Shown piece after piece: positions 8,635 through 20,447 of a stretch of 64,000 bases of DNA. The stretch covers positions 1,265,501 to 1,329,500 of the forward strand of contig NZ_UGNV01000001.1 of assembly GCF_900452395.1 (NCBI RefSeq), in the 5' to 3' direction. The notes beneath the pieces were generated by a model. The model had not been told where the DNA came from and searched no databases. It worked only from the letters and a program-made list of their open reading frames with translations. Within the stretch, counting starts at the first letter, position 1. Each line of letters begins with the position of its first letter. A program made the translations under genes and the position numbers. Source of the DNA: Legionella beliardensis (GTDB lineage Bacteria; Pseudomonadota; Gammaproteobacteria; Legionellales; Legionellaceae).

Positions 8635-9968
8635 TGAGTAAGGCACGACTACTTGTCATAGATGATGAACCTGATATTTGTGAACTATTATGCCTAACCT
8701 TAATACGCATGGGATACGCCTGTGACTTAGCGCATACTTATCAGGAGGCTATTGCAAAGCTTAATACAACGACTAACTATTCACTTGTCCTAACGGATAT
8801 GCGTTTGCCTGATGGGGATGGTATTGAATTAGTAAAGCATATTCAAAAAACAAAAAATCAATTACCCGTCGCTGTTATTACCGCTTATGGTAATGTAGAA
8901 GGTGCTGTAAATACATTAAAAGCTGGTGCGTTTGATTACTTATCTAAACCAGTTGATTTAAATCAATTAAAGGACTTAGTAAAAACTGCACTGGCCATGC
9001 AGGCAGAAGACAAGAAAGGGGGGTCAGATAAAGACGATGTTTTATTAGGTAAGAGCCTCGTTATGCAAGAATTGCGGAATAATATTGATAAGCTAGCTCG
9101 CAATCAAGCGCCTGTATTTATTTTAGGTGAGTCCGGTGTGGGTAAGGAATTAGTAGCCCAGCTTATTCATCGGCAAGGGCCACGCGCTGATAAACCATTT
9201 ATTCCGGTAAATTGTGGTGCTATTCCTAGCGAATTAATGGAGTCGGAATTTTTTGGCCATAAAAAAGGAAGTTTTACCGGTGCAATTGCTGATAAATGTG
9301 GCCTTTTCGTAGCAGCTAATGGTGGTACGTTATTTCTTGATGAAATTGCTGAATTATCATTGCCTATGCAAGTTAAATTATTAAGAGCGATTCAAGAGAA
9401 AGCAATTAAGCCTATTGGTGAATATAATGAAATCTCAATTGACGTACGTTTGCTCAGTGCCAGTCACAAAAATTTACAGGATGAAATTCTAGCAGGACGT
9501 TTTCGCCAAGATCTATACTATCGTGTTAATGTTATTGAGCTACGCGTACCAACGCTTAGAGAACGCTTAGGCGATATAGCTATTTTAGCGAATCACATCT
9601 TAGCTAACTTAAGCCGCAAGCAGAATAGAACTATTTTGCCTTTAACGCCGGAGTGCATACAAAAACTACAAGCTTATCATTTTCCAGGAAATGTAAGGGA
9701 GTTAGAAAATATTCTGGAACGGGCAGTGGCCATGTGTGAAGGGAATACAATCACGCTTAACGATATACAACTACCACAAGCTACCCCGACTACCTTAGCT
9801 GCACAGCAGTTAAGTCCAAATTTAAATGCCTCTTTGTGCGAGCATGAAAAAGAGCTTATTCTTAATGCCCTAGAAAAGACTAAATGGAACCGCACCGCAG
9901 CGGCGAAGATTTTAGGAGTAAGCTTTCGCACACTACGTTATCGATTAAAAAAATTAGGCCTAGATTAG
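8634..9968 (+). CDS. pilR: PilR-type sigma-54-dependent response regulator
   Basis: An NtrC-family regulator of 444 residues. It has a receiver domain (about 5-118) with phosphoacceptor Asp in VLTDMRLPDGDG and a conserved Lys in YLSKPVDL. The AAA+ domain (about 140-375) has Walker A GESGVGKE, Walker B GGTLFLDEI, and the sigma-54 contact loop written GSFTGA rather than GAFTGA, a variant found in PilR proteins. The C-terminus is a Fis-type helix-turn-helix (ALEKTKWNRTAAAKILGVS). It is translationally coupled to the sensor kinase. It should bind enhancers and activate RpoN-dependent promoters, probably of type IV pilus genes. Confidence 0.88.
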   Translation: MSKARLLVIDDEPDICELLCLTLIRMGYACDLAHTYQEAIAKLNTTTNYSLVLTDMRLPDGDGIELVKHIQKTKNQLPVAVITAYGNVEGAVNTLKAGAFDYLSKPVDLNQLKDLVKTALAMQAEDKKGGSDKDDVLLGKSLVMQELRNNIDKLARNQAPVFILGESGVGKELVAQLIHRQGPRADKPFIPVNCGAIPSELMESEFFGHKKGSFTGAIADKCGLFVAANGGTLFLDEIAELSLPMQVKLLRAIQEKAIKPIGEYNEISIDVRLLSASHKNLQDEILAGRFRQDLYYRVNVIELRVPTLRERLGDIAILANHILANLSRKQNRTILPLTPECIQKLQAYHFPGNVRELENILERAVAMCEGNTITLNDIQLPQATPTTLAAQQLSPNLNASLCEHEKELILNALEKTKWNRTAAAKILGVSFRTLRYRLKKLGLD

Positions 9969-10045
9969 ACTAGTTTATTAAGCTTTCTAAAGGCTCATCT
10001 ATTTTGCTAATATCCGTTCTTTATCGGTTTTGCGTCAAATTTAGA

Positions 10046-11467
10046 TTAATTTTTAGCCATATATTTTATATCTTCAATCATTGCTTCAGCGCGGGCGATT
10101 AAATACTGGTCTTTCTTAGCTAAGGCACGCGCCAATTTTAGCTGTCGCAATGCATCCCGCTGTCTACCTTGTAAAAGATGACATTGGGCTTCCGTAAAAT
10201 ACGCATAACCTTTTTGCTCAGCAGCAGCTTGGGCTTGCGCTAACTCTTCGCATAAAGGCAAATCATTTTTAAATTGTCTAAAACCTTTCAATAAGATGGT
10301 AACTGCCTGATCTGATTTACCAGCTAATCGTAATGTTTGCGCATAAGCCATTAAGGCAGCATAGTTTTCTGGGTAATTTAATTGTAATTCTTGTAATCTT
10401 TTTAATGAAGCCATAAATTGCTTACTGCCAGTTTCTGCTTGGGCCATCGCAATTTGATAAAAGAGATTGTTATTATCATTTTTGATCAATGGCATTAAAT
10501 GTTGTTGGGCTTGTTGGTAATTATCGATTTTAATAAAAGAGATAGCATAGCCATATTGGCAGGCCGTATTTGAATTATGACGTTTACACTCGTGTTTATA
10601 ATAAGTAAATAATTGTTGCGGGTTTTGGGTGACCGTTGTGCGAATGAGTTCTTTAAATAATTGGTAATCTAAATTATCTAAATATTTCTTATTTTTTAAA
10701 TCAGCCGTACGACTTTCAGCTTCTGCAATGCGATCATCATCTAGAGGGTGGGTACGTAATATGGCTGGCAGATTAGCCGTATAGAAATAGCGTGAATGTT
10801 GTTGCAGCTTCTTAAAGAAATTAGCCATGCCTGTAGGATTTAATCCGGAACGAATTAGCATGTTAATGCCAATTCTATCTGCCTCTTTTTCATTAGCACG
10901 TATAAAATTAATATTGTCTTGAGCAAAGCCGGATAAAGAGGCCATTAATGCGCCGCTACCTAAGGTTGGGTTGACCGCGCCTAAAGCCACTGAAGCTAAT
11001 AATGATGCAAGAAGGGGGATGCGCATTTGCTTTTCATGTTCTAGCAGGCGATATAAATGATGTAAACGCACGTGCGCTAATTCATGTGCCATAACGCCAG
11101 CAAGTTCACTTTCGTTTTCAGTCGCTAAAATAAGCTGTGAATTAAGGCCAATGTAACCGCCGGGGCCGGCAAAAGCATTTATCTCGTCGGATTTAACAAT
11201 AAAAAAATAAGGCGAGAAAGAGGAATTTGAGCGTGTAAGTTGCCGGCCTAGATGATTAATATACTGATTTGCTAAAGGGTTGCGAACAATACTGTCAGAT
11301 TGATTTATCTGTTGAACAAACTCTTTTTCTAATTCTTCGAGCTGTTTATTGGAATAAGGGGTTAAACAATAGGCATAATAGGTATGCAATTGTAAGCTAA
11401 TGATAATAAGTAGAGTTTTGATTATCTTAAAGCGTTTAAGGATTTTGTTTTGGGCTCTTTGCTTCAT
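10046..11467 (-). CDS. bepA: Periplasmic M48 metalloprotease with TPR domain, BepA-like
   Basis: A hydrophobic N-terminal export segment (residues 15-33) is followed by an M48 peptidase domain with the zinc motif MAHELAHVRLHH, a third ligand region NEKEADRIGINML, and the EAFAGPGGYIG-like strand (DEINAFAGPGGYIGLNS). The C-terminal half (about 265-470) has TPR helices (AMAQAETGSKQFMASLKRLQ, ALLKGFRQF region, DALRQLKLARALA). This architecture matches BepA (YfgC), which helps assemble or degrade LptD and other beta-barrel proteins in the periplasm. The length of 473 is close to E. coli BepA (487). The gene is convergent with pilR and divergent from ribD. Confidence 0.85.
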   Translation of the reverse strand: MKQRAQNKILKRFKIIKTLLIIISLQLHTYYAYCLTPYSNKQLEELEKEFVQQINQSDSIVRNPLANQYINHLGRQLTRSNSSFSPYFFIVKSDEINAFAGPGGYIGLNSQLILATENESELAGVMAHELAHVRLHHLYRLLEHEKQMRIPLLASLLASVALGAVNPTLGSGALMASLSGFAQDNINFIRANEKEADRIGINMLIRSGLNPTGMANFFKKLQQHSRYFYTANLPAILRTHPLDDDRIAEAESRTADLKNKKYLDNLDYQLFKELIRTTVTQNPQQLFTYYKHECKRHNSNTACQYGYAISFIKIDNYQQAQQHLMPLIKNDNNNLFYQIAMAQAETGSKQFMASLKRLQELQLNYPENYAALMAYAQTLRLAGKSDQAVTILLKGFRQFKNDLPLCEELAQAQAAAEQKGYAYFTEAQCHLLQGRQRDALRQLKLARALAKKDQYLIARAEAMIEDIKYMAKN

Positions 11468-11763
11468 AGGCTTTACTTTAAGTTGGATTTACTAAGCTTA
11501 GCTTGCATGCTGCTGTGGCAAACTCATATTAATTAGTTATCGCATACATTTAAAATTAATATATAACAAATATTAAGTTACATGCAATTTATGATATTGT
11601 TTCTACCTAATTTAAGTGTTTAATTTTTGCCCATAAATAGTTTAATTAGTTTCTAGATTAAGCATACTCTATGAAAATAGGTTTTCTCAAAATCCTCGAG
11701 GTCTCTACTCAATAATTGAATAATTTGTTATCATAGTCCCCTTTTTAAAGTGTTGTTTTAACT

Positions 11764-12834
11764 ATGCACAAAGAGTTTATGATTGCCGCCCTTAAACAAG
11801 CTTGGCTAGGCCGAGGTGTTTGTGCGCCTAATCCTAGTGTTGGAGCGGTAGCTGTGCATGATAATCAAATTATTGCCAGCGCCTGGCATCAAGGCGCTGG
11901 CAAAGCACATGCAGAGCAAAGCCTTTTACAACAATTGCCGGCTAATTTAGATAATGTAACGTTATATGTCACGCTAGAACCCTGTAATCATTGGGGAAGG
12001 ACGCCGCCTTGTGTTGCAGAAATTATCAATTCAAAAATTAACCGCGTTGTTTTTGGCTTTCGTGATCCAAACCCAGTCGTTGCTGCTAATGACACGCCAC
12101 AAATTTTAAAAGCGGCAAAGATTAGCGTTGAACATTTTCCCTTGCCTGAAATTGATGAGTTCTATCAAAGCTATTTTTTTTGGACAAAAACTAAAAGGCC
12201 CTGGGTAACTGCTAAAATTGCGCAGACTTTTGATGGAAAAATTGCAGGCCCACAAGGTATGCGTGTATCATTATCAAATAAAATGTGCTGGGAGTTTACT
12301 CATCAACAACGTTCATATACGGATGTTATATTGACTACGGCACGCACTATTCGTCATGATAACCCAGCTTTAAATGTGCGCTTGCATGAAGTTTATACCA
12401 GCAAACCTATTGCTATTATTGACTCACAATTAGCGCTTACCGCAGATAAGCAAATTTTTACAACGGCGAAATATTGTCATATTTATCATGATGAATGTGT
12501 TGCAGTGAAGCAGCCAATCCCTAATTGCACCTATCATGCCATGCCAAGTCGTAATGGCCAATTAGATTTAGACGCTGTCATTAGCAAATTAGGCGAACTT
12601 GGTTATCATGATGTATGGGTAGAGGCAGGTGGGGCGCTTTTTTCAGCATTACATCAGCAATCATTAGTCCAAAAAACATACGTTTATCTTGTACCTAATT
12701 TACTAGGAGATGAAGCCATATCTGCTTATCAGGGTGATAATTTTTTTATCTACCCGCATCGAGTTTCTTGGCTTGCGCAAAAAGATAATGTGATTGCTTG
12801 TTTACTGTGGGAGAAGGCATGTTTACTGGATTAG
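11764..12834 (+). CDS. ribD: Bifunctional riboflavin deaminase/reductase RibD
   Basis: The N-terminal cytidine-deaminase-like domain has the zinc motifs KAHAEQ and LEPCNHWGRTPPC. The C-terminal reductase domain (about 145-356) has the AKIAQTFDGKIAGPQG region and NPALNVR. The enzyme deaminates the pyrimidine product of GTP cyclohydrolase II and reduces its ribose side chain, the second and third steps of riboflavin synthesis. It overlaps ribE by 16 bases, so the two are translationally coupled. No FMN riboswitch consensus is visible in the 296 bases upstream. Confidence 0.95.
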   Translation: MHKEFMIAALKQAWLGRGVCAPNPSVGAVAVHDNQIIASAWHQGAGKAHAEQSLLQQLPANLDNVTLYVTLEPCNHWGRTPPCVAEIINSKINRVVFGFRDPNPVVAANDTPQILKAAKISVEHFPLPEIDEFYQSYFFWTKTKRPWVTAKIAQTFDGKIAGPQGMRVSLSNKMCWEFTHQQRSYTDVILTTARTIRHDNPALNVRLHEVYTSKPIAIIDSQLALTADKQIFTTAKYCHIYHDECVAVKQPIPNCTYHAMPSRNGQLDLDAVISKLGELGYHDVWVEAGGALFSALHQQSLVQKTYVYLVPNLLGDEAISAYQGDNFFIYPHRVSWLAQKDNVIACLLWEKACLLD

Positions 12835-13427
12835 TAGCACAGCAAGGGGAAGTCATTGTAAATGAAATTGGGAAAGTAGCCAATCGTTTGGTATTACGCT
12901 CATGTTTTAAAGAATTAGAACCGGGTGAAAGTATTGCTGTAAATGGGGTGTGCTTAACATTGCTTCCTGATAGTTTTGACTTGTTACAGTTTGATATTTC
13001 ACCAGAAACATTAAGTTTAACGACGCTAAATAGATTAAAAAAGGGTGACAAAGTTAATTTAGAGCGCGCGATGCTAGCAAATAGTCGGTTTGGTGGGCAT
13101 TATGTGAGTGGCCATGTTGACACCACGGCAGCTGTCTTAGGTATTATGCCTGTCGAAAATTTTCTTGAGATAACGCTAGGTGATTTTGGTAAAGTGGCTA
13201 ATCTTTATCTACTGCCAAAAGGAAGCATTACCATAGAGGGCGTAAGCCTTACGATAAATACGGTTGCTAAAGAGGGTATTAAAATAATGCTAGTACCCCA
13301 CACACTAGCAAATACAACACTCGGTCAAATGGAAATTGGTCAGCGAGTAAATGTGGAGTTTGATTATCTTACCCGGATTGTAGCACATCAGCTTACCGCT
13401 TCGGGGCAGTTAAAAGTTGAGGTTTAA
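12819..13427 (+). CDS. ribE: Riboflavin synthase, alpha subunit
   Basis: Two repeated lumazine-binding domains, each about 97 residues, are visible. The first opens MFTGLVAQQGEV and has ESIAVNGVCLTL. The second has GHVDTTAAVL and ITIEGVSLTIN. It dismutates two 6,7-dimethyl-8-ribityllumazine molecules to riboflavin. The chosen ATG at 12819 begins the universal MFTG motif and is preceded by GGAGAAGG; a TTG seven codons upstream is less likely. It starts inside the ribD end and is followed after one base by ribBA. The symbol follows the proteobacterial ribE convention (ribC in E. coli). Confidence 0.95.
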   Translation: MFTGLVAQQGEVIVNEIGKVANRLVLRSCFKELEPGESIAVNGVCLTLLPDSFDLLQFDISPETLSLTTLNRLKKGDKVNLERAMLANSRFGGHYVSGHVDTTAAVLGIMPVENFLEITLGDFGKVANLYLLPKGSITIEGVSLTINTVAKEGIKIMLVPHTLANTTLGQMEIGQRVNVEFDYLTRIVAHQLTASGQLKVEV

Positions 13428-13428
13428 C

Positions 13429-14634
13429 ATGACAAATTTTGCTACTATTGAGCAAGCCATTGCTACCTTGCAAGCAGGCCGTATGATCATCTTAATGGAT
13501 GATGAAAATCGAGAAAATGAGGGCGATTTAGTTATTGCTGCTCAATTTGCGACCCCCGAGGCAATTAATTTTATGGCTCGTTTTGGGCGTGGGTTAATTT
13601 GTTTGCCTATGGCGCAAGAGTTAATTGATAGGTTGCATTTACCATTAATGGCTGCAAATAATCGTTCTCCTTATGGTACGGCTTTTACAATATCTATTGA
13701 AGCAGCCACAGGCGTTTCTACTGGCATTTCAGCACACGATAGAGCTCGCACGATACAAGTAGCAATTAATCCTGAAAGCGGTCCTGCTGATATTATTTCA
13801 CCAGGTCATGTCTTTCCCTTAAGGGCTAGAGAAAAAGGGGTCCTTGAGCGGCCTGGCCAAACAGAAGGCAGTGTTGATTTAGCAAGACTAAGTGGATTGA
13901 TCCCTGCTGCAGTCATTTGTGAAATTATTAATGATGATGGGAGCATGAGCCGACAGGGTGATTTAGTTACTTTTTCAGAACAGTATAATATTCCTTTAGT
14001 TACCATTAAGGATTTAATTGATTATCGCATTTGTCATGAAGAATTAGTTCAAGCTGCAGCGCAGTCAACTATTCCATTACATCAGCATGGCGACTTTTCA
14101 ATGACAGTCTTTACCAATAAACTAGATAATGCTGAGCATTTTTGCTTAGTCAAGACGCCTAAGACTGCTAATCAAGTGCCTTTAGTACGTATTCATTCAG
14201 AATGCATTACTGGTGATGTTTTTGGCTCTTGTAAATGTGACTGTGGCATGCAATTGCAGCAATCTTTATCATTAATAAGCGAACAAGGTGGTATTTTAAT
14301 TTACTTGCGTCAAGAAGGGCGCGGTATTGGGCTTGCCAATAAATTAAAAGCTTATGCATTACAAGATCAAGGTTATGATACGGTTGATGCCAATTTACAA
14401 CTTGGTTTTCCTGCTGATGCCAGAAATTATGCCATTGCTTTTCAAATTTTAAAATTATTAGGTGTTGAAGCAGTACGCTTATTAACTAACAACCCTAAGA
14501 AAGTGCATGCTTTAGAGCGTTATGGTTTAATTGTTAGTGAGCGTATTCCTCTTACCATCGAACCGTCCCATGCTAATCGTGAGTATTTAAAGACCAAAAA
14601 GCTTAAGCTAGGCCATTTAATTACCATTGATTAG
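13429..14634 (+). CDS. ribBA: Bifunctional DHBP synthase / GTP cyclohydrolase II RibBA
   Basis: The N-terminal DHBP synthase (1-200) shows DDENRENEGDL, TGISAHDRA and SPGHVFPLRA. The C-terminal GTP cyclohydrolase II (205-401) shows the zinc cysteines in HSECITGDVFGSCKCDCG and LRQEGRGIGL. The GCH II half therefore looks catalytically intact, unlike the degenerate C-termini of some proteobacterial fusions. One oddity is Gln144 in RPGQTEGSVDL, where the E. coli RibB motif has His (GHTE). The fusion supplies both inputs of riboflavin synthesis. The start at 13429 lies one base past the ribE stop. No ribH or nusB follows; these must lie elsewhere. Confidence 0.93.
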   Translation: MTNFATIEQAIATLQAGRMIILMDDENRENEGDLVIAAQFATPEAINFMARFGRGLICLPMAQELIDRLHLPLMAANNRSPYGTAFTISIEAATGVSTGISAHDRARTIQVAINPESGPADIISPGHVFPLRAREKGVLERPGQTEGSVDLARLSGLIPAAVICEIINDDGSMSRQGDLVTFSEQYNIPLVTIKDLIDYRICHEELVQAAAQSTIPLHQHGDFSMTVFTNKLDNAEHFCLVKTPKTANQVPLVRIHSECITGDVFGSCKCDCGMQLQQSLSLISEQGGILIYLRQEGRGIGLANKLKAYALQDQGYDTVDANLQLGFPADARNYAIAFQILKLLGVEAVRLLTNNPKKVHALERYGLIVSERIPLTIEPSHANREYLKTKKLKLGHLITID

Positions 14635-14815
14635 TTGAAGATAGCTTTATAGTCTTAACTAAAAATAAATGAAATTATTTAATAAATAAGTGCTGCTCAC
14701 TTTAGTTTAAAAAATAAACAACTGGATAAGTTAAAGATTTAAAAATCAGATTACTTAGGAATTAGGTATTATTTCTTGCGTGATTTTGTTAAAATTTAGT
14801 CCCGTTTATATTTAA

Positions 14816-17313
<2,498 letters not shown>

Positions 17314-17334
17314 GCTTATTTATTGTTTATTGTA

Positions 17335-17362
17335 GCCTTGATGAACCAAGTGTAATCAAGGC
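17335..17362 (+). terminator. Hairpin after kdsA, possible terminator
   Basis: GCCTTGAT (17335-17342) and ATCAAGGC (17355-17362) form a perfect 8-bp stem with a 12-base loop, 21 bases after the kdsA stop and between convergent genes. No U-tract follows, so intrinsic termination is uncertain. Confidence 0.45.
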
Positions 17363-17394
17363 CTTATAAGAATAGAACTTACAAATCGTTTGGA

Positions 17395-18444
17395 TTAATT
17401 ACTCCCCATATCCATTGGACTAATAGTGCACTCGTGGCTTAGCTGGCTTTCTAACTCCCGTAAGTGCGCTTGCTTTTGCTCTATATAGTTTTTTAAAGCC
17501 GAAAGCATTGGCTGCCCGCCACCACCACCCCCTCTTGTCCAAGTGCAAGCGGTGGAGTAACTAAAGCAAGCAAAATTGAAACCAAGCCCAGAATCAGCAA
17601 GTAAGGGAAAAAACTGTCCACCCTCAAGTTTAAAAGTCCGCCTAAATGAATTCTCATCCTCTAATACGTTATTTATGACCGAAGCATGTATTTGGGCATC
17701 ATACGCGGTTACCTGCCTTTGCACATAACCAACAATTTTTTGCCAAAAAAGGTCACGGTTCTTCCAATTCAGCAAGACATTAAAATTAGCGATATAGGCT
17801 TTATGTACTGCGATTAAGTGCTTTAAATTAAAGTGCTTGCCCTGAGTAATTTTTTCTTGACAAGTTATTGCTCTTCTAAATGCTTCTAGCGCTGATTGCC
17901 CATGATCAGTATCATTGACAATAGCTATTGCAAGTTTATGATAGTAATCTTTTAGCGCTGCTGCAGAGACATCATCTTTATCATTTTCAATCCCATCAGG
18001 AAATTGCTCCTGAAATTGCCTTAAGGCTTCGCCTTCTTCTAAACTTTCAAAGTAGGGAAGTATCATCTCCCACATGGGTTTATCACCTGCACCGAGCGCT
18101 GCTTGAAAGGCTGTTCCTATAATAGTCCGCCCACTATAATCCAGCGTTTCTTGGCGAATTAATAGTAACTCTGGGTTTTTCTCTAACATCCTTTGCGCTT
18201 CATCTTGCTCGCCTAATACTACATGGGCCAATAGTTTTTGAGCTTCTCGCTGCAAAAGCTCGGGAGCTACGGTAGAGTAGAGTGTTTTTGAAGTTAAAGA
18301 AAGACTTAACAAATCTTCTTTCTTAAAAAAGGTTGGATTAAATCCCTCTGAGTAAATTTGTAAAATAGAAAATACTTCTTCTAACCTTGATAGGTCTTTT
18401 ATAGTTGAATCATTTTCACTAAGAGGTATGTTTTTTGAATACAT
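17395..18444 (-). CDS. F-box-like / ankyrin-like protein, probable Dot/Icm effector
   Basis: Residues about 21-60 (LEEVFSILQ, then DLLSLSLTSKTLYSTVAPEL) resemble an F-box, the eukaryotic Skp1-binding motif. Residues 66-135 (LLAHVVLGEQDEAQRMLEKN, LDYSGRTIIGTAFQAAL, GDKPMWEMILPYF) match an ankyrin-like module that recurs in Legionella and Coxiella effector-type proteins. The middle is helical. A run of six glycines occurs at residues 305-310, and the C-terminus is a helix (IEQKQAHLRELESQL) plus a polar tail. The combination suggests a translocated effector acting on host ubiquitination; both translocation and Skp1 binding are inference. No clear Shine-Dalgarno precedes the ATG. Confidence 0.75.
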   Translation of the reverse strand: MYSKNIPLSENDSTIKDLSRLEEVFSILQIYSEGFNPTFFKKEDLLSLSLTSKTLYSTVAPELLQREAQKLLAHVVLGEQDEAQRMLEKNPELLLIRQETLDYSGRTIIGTAFQAALGAGDKPMWEMILPYFESLEEGEALRQFQEQFPDGIENDKDDVSAAALKDYYHKLAIAIVNDTDHGQSALEAFRRAITCQEKITQGKHFNLKHLIAVHKAYIANFNVLLNWKNRDLFWQKIVGYVQRQVTAYDAQIHASVINNVLEDENSFRRTFKLEGGQFFPLLADSGLGFNFACFSYSTACTWTRGGGGGGQPMLSALKNYIEQKQAHLRELESQLSHECTISPMDMGSN

Positions 18445-18654
18445 GATGTCATTTTGTTAATTAAAATAACATATTGTACTTTTGCATTATATATAGATGC
18501 AAATAAAAACTTATTCTCCTCGTGTTATAATACAATTAATTCGAGCATGTCTAAAAAGTATATTGACTAAAAAATATAGAATTGTTTAAAAGTATTGCTA
18601 AAATAATAGAATAATTTTTTCTGTATGTTGCTTAATGAAATAAATGATTTTTAT

Positions 18655-18679
18655 AAAAAAACCCCGGCAATTTGCCGGG
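18655..18679 (-). terminator. Rho-independent terminator of the YccA-like gene
   Basis: On the minus strand a GC-rich stem (CCCGGCAA/TTGCCGGG, 18663-18679) is followed by seven T residues (18661-18655). It lies 20 bases after the stop of the Bax-inhibitor-1 family gene and is the clearest intrinsic terminator in the window. Confidence 0.9.
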
Positions 18680-18699
18680 ATGAGTAGCGGAGAAAGGGG

Positions 18700-19374
18700 T
18701 TAGTCGCGGCCTGAAAAAGCGCTTAATAGTTGTAATAAACTGATAAAGAGATTGTAAATTGAAACAAACAGTGACACGGTTGCTGAAATGTAATTTGTCT
18801 CGCCACCATGAATAATTTCACTTGTTTGGAACAAAATTAATCCTGAGGAAATCAGTACGAAAGCTGCTGAAATAGCTAACTGTAGAGCTGGTATTTGGAA
18901 AAACATGCCAGCAATCATAGCTAGAAGAGCTACCATAACGCCTATAAATAAGAACCCGCCTAAAAAGCTAAAGTCCTTACGGGTAACAAGGGCATAGCCT
19001 GATAGAGCAAAGAAAATCATGCCGGTGCCACCTAAGGCTGTTGCTACTAATTGTGCGCCATTAGAATAGTTTGCCATAATTAAGTTAAGGATGGGGCCCA
19101 AGGTATAACCTAGGAAGCCTGTAAAAGCAAATACGCTAATTAAACCTAGCGCACTGTTTCTTAAAGCATGGGTTAAAAACATAAGTCCATAAACCCCAAC
19201 GATCATTAAAAGGGGATTCATTGGTCTAACTTGCCATGCAAAAGCCATGTAGGCAGTCAGCGCACTAAATAAAAACGTCATACTAAGTAGTAGATACGTA
19301 TTACGTAATACCTTATTGGTTGCTAGTACCGATTCATTGCGCTGGCTTAAAATCGTTACATCATTCTGTTTCAT
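18700..19374 (-). CDS. Bax inhibitor-1/YccA family membrane protein
   Basis: A 224-residue inner-membrane protein with seven predicted transmembrane helices. The family signature appears around residues 70-90 (ALRNSALGLISVFAFTGFLGYTLGPIL), and the conserved acidic C-terminal region lies near FQTSEIIHGGETNYISATVSLFVSIYNLF. Bacterial members include YccA, a modulator of FtsH proteolysis, and calcium-leak channels. I prefer the ATG at 19374, which has GGAG six bases upstream; an ATG four codons earlier lacks one. A strong terminator follows the gene. Confidence 0.9.
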   Translation of the reverse strand: MKQNDVTILSQRNESVLATNKVLRNTYLLLSMTFLFSALTAYMAFAWQVRPMNPLLMIVGVYGLMFLTHALRNSALGLISVFAFTGFLGYTLGPILNLIMANYSNGAQLVATALGGTGMIFFALSGYALVTRKDFSFLGGFLFIGVMVALLAMIAGMFFQIPALQLAISAAFVLISSGLILFQTSEIIHGGETNYISATVSLFVSIYNLFISLLQLLSAFSGRD

Positions 19375-19539
19375 ATATCGCTCCAAAATAATTTATACTG
19401 TTATTGTAGCATATGTATGGTTAATTATTAGGTTTTTCAAGTCTATACATACTTAAAACACCAAGCAAGAGGTAAACTGCTTAACCTTTGGAAATTCATT
19501 CCATAAGAATGAAAGAATTCAACCAACCTGAGCTAAATT

Positions 19540-20343
19540 ATGACTAAAGTGGCTGTTGTACAAATGACTTCCTCAAGCTCGATTGCAGCTAATTTAAGTA
19601 TAGTAGAAAAATTGCTGTATCAGGGGGCCAAAGAGCATGTTAATCTGGTTATTTTACCAGAAAATTTTGCTTTTATGGGCAAAAATGAAACAGAAAAATT
19701 TAACATAGCGGAGCCGTTTGGCGAGGGGAGGATTCAACAGGCAATAAGTCAATTTGCTAAAGAGTATAATGTATGGATTGTTGCGGGCACTATACCAATT
19801 AAAACAACTACCAAGCGCACGCGCTCATCATGCTTAGTTTTTGATAATAAAGGTTTATGTGTTGCAAGATATGATAAAATTCATTTATTTGATGTAGATG
19901 TTTCAGAAAAGGAAACTTATCTTGAATCAGCAACGGTTGAGCCAGGAGAAGCATCTGTCGTCGTTGATACGCCTATTGGCCGATTAGGATTAAGCGTTTG
20001 TTATGATGTGCGTTTTCCGGAATTATACCGCCAGTTAGAAAAAAAGGGAGCACAATTATTTGCTATTCCTTCTGCGTTTACCGCCATAACAGGTCTTGCG
20101 CATTGGGATGTATTGCTGCGTGCTCGTGCTATAGAAAATTTATGTTATGTTTTAGCCCCAAACCAAGGAGGGAAACACGAGAATGGCCGCCATACTTATG
20201 GTCATAGCATGATTATTGATCCCTGGGGGAAGGTATTAGCGCAACAAACAGTTGATCCTGGTATAATAGTAGCAGCGATTGATTTAGAACAGTTAAAAAA
20301 GCTAAGGCAAAGATTCCCTTGTAATCAGCATCACGTATTATAA
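19540..20343 (+). CDS. Carbon-nitrogen hydrolase (nitrilase superfamily amidase)
   Basis: The Glu-Lys-Cys triad is visible: Glu in LPENFAFMG, Lys in RYDKIHLFDVDV, and Cys in LSVCYDVRFPELYR. These sequences match the Nit1/YbeM-like branch that includes deaminated glutathione amidase. The conserved WDVLLRARAIEN region follows. It should hydrolyse an amide in the cytoplasm, probably deaminated glutathione as metabolite repair. It lies upstream of tldD, as in many gammaproteobacteria, with 104 bases between them. Confidence 0.9.
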   Translation: MTKVAVVQMTSSSSIAANLSIVEKLLYQGAKEHVNLVILPENFAFMGKNETEKFNIAEPFGEGRIQQAISQFAKEYNVWIVAGTIPIKTTTKRTRSSCLVFDNKGLCVARYDKIHLFDVDVSEKETYLESATVEPGEASVVVDTPIGRLGLSVCYDVRFPELYRQLEKKGAQLFAIPSAFTAITGLAHWDVLLRARAIENLCYVLAPNQGGKHENGRHTYGHSMIIDPWGKVLAQQTVDPGIIVAAIDLEQLKKLRQRFPCNQHHVL

Positions 20344-20447
20344 TAATTTAGATTAAAGGAAGGCTTTAACTTTGTATAATTTATAAGCTTAAGGCGAATT
20401 TTAACTCATGCTTTAAGCATGAGCTTGCATTAAATAGGTAGACTATT

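Noticed and set aside
11468..11763. FMN riboswitch before ribD
   Set aside because: I looked for the conserved RFN element bases and hairpins and did not find them; the region is AT-rich and without the expected GC-rich stems.
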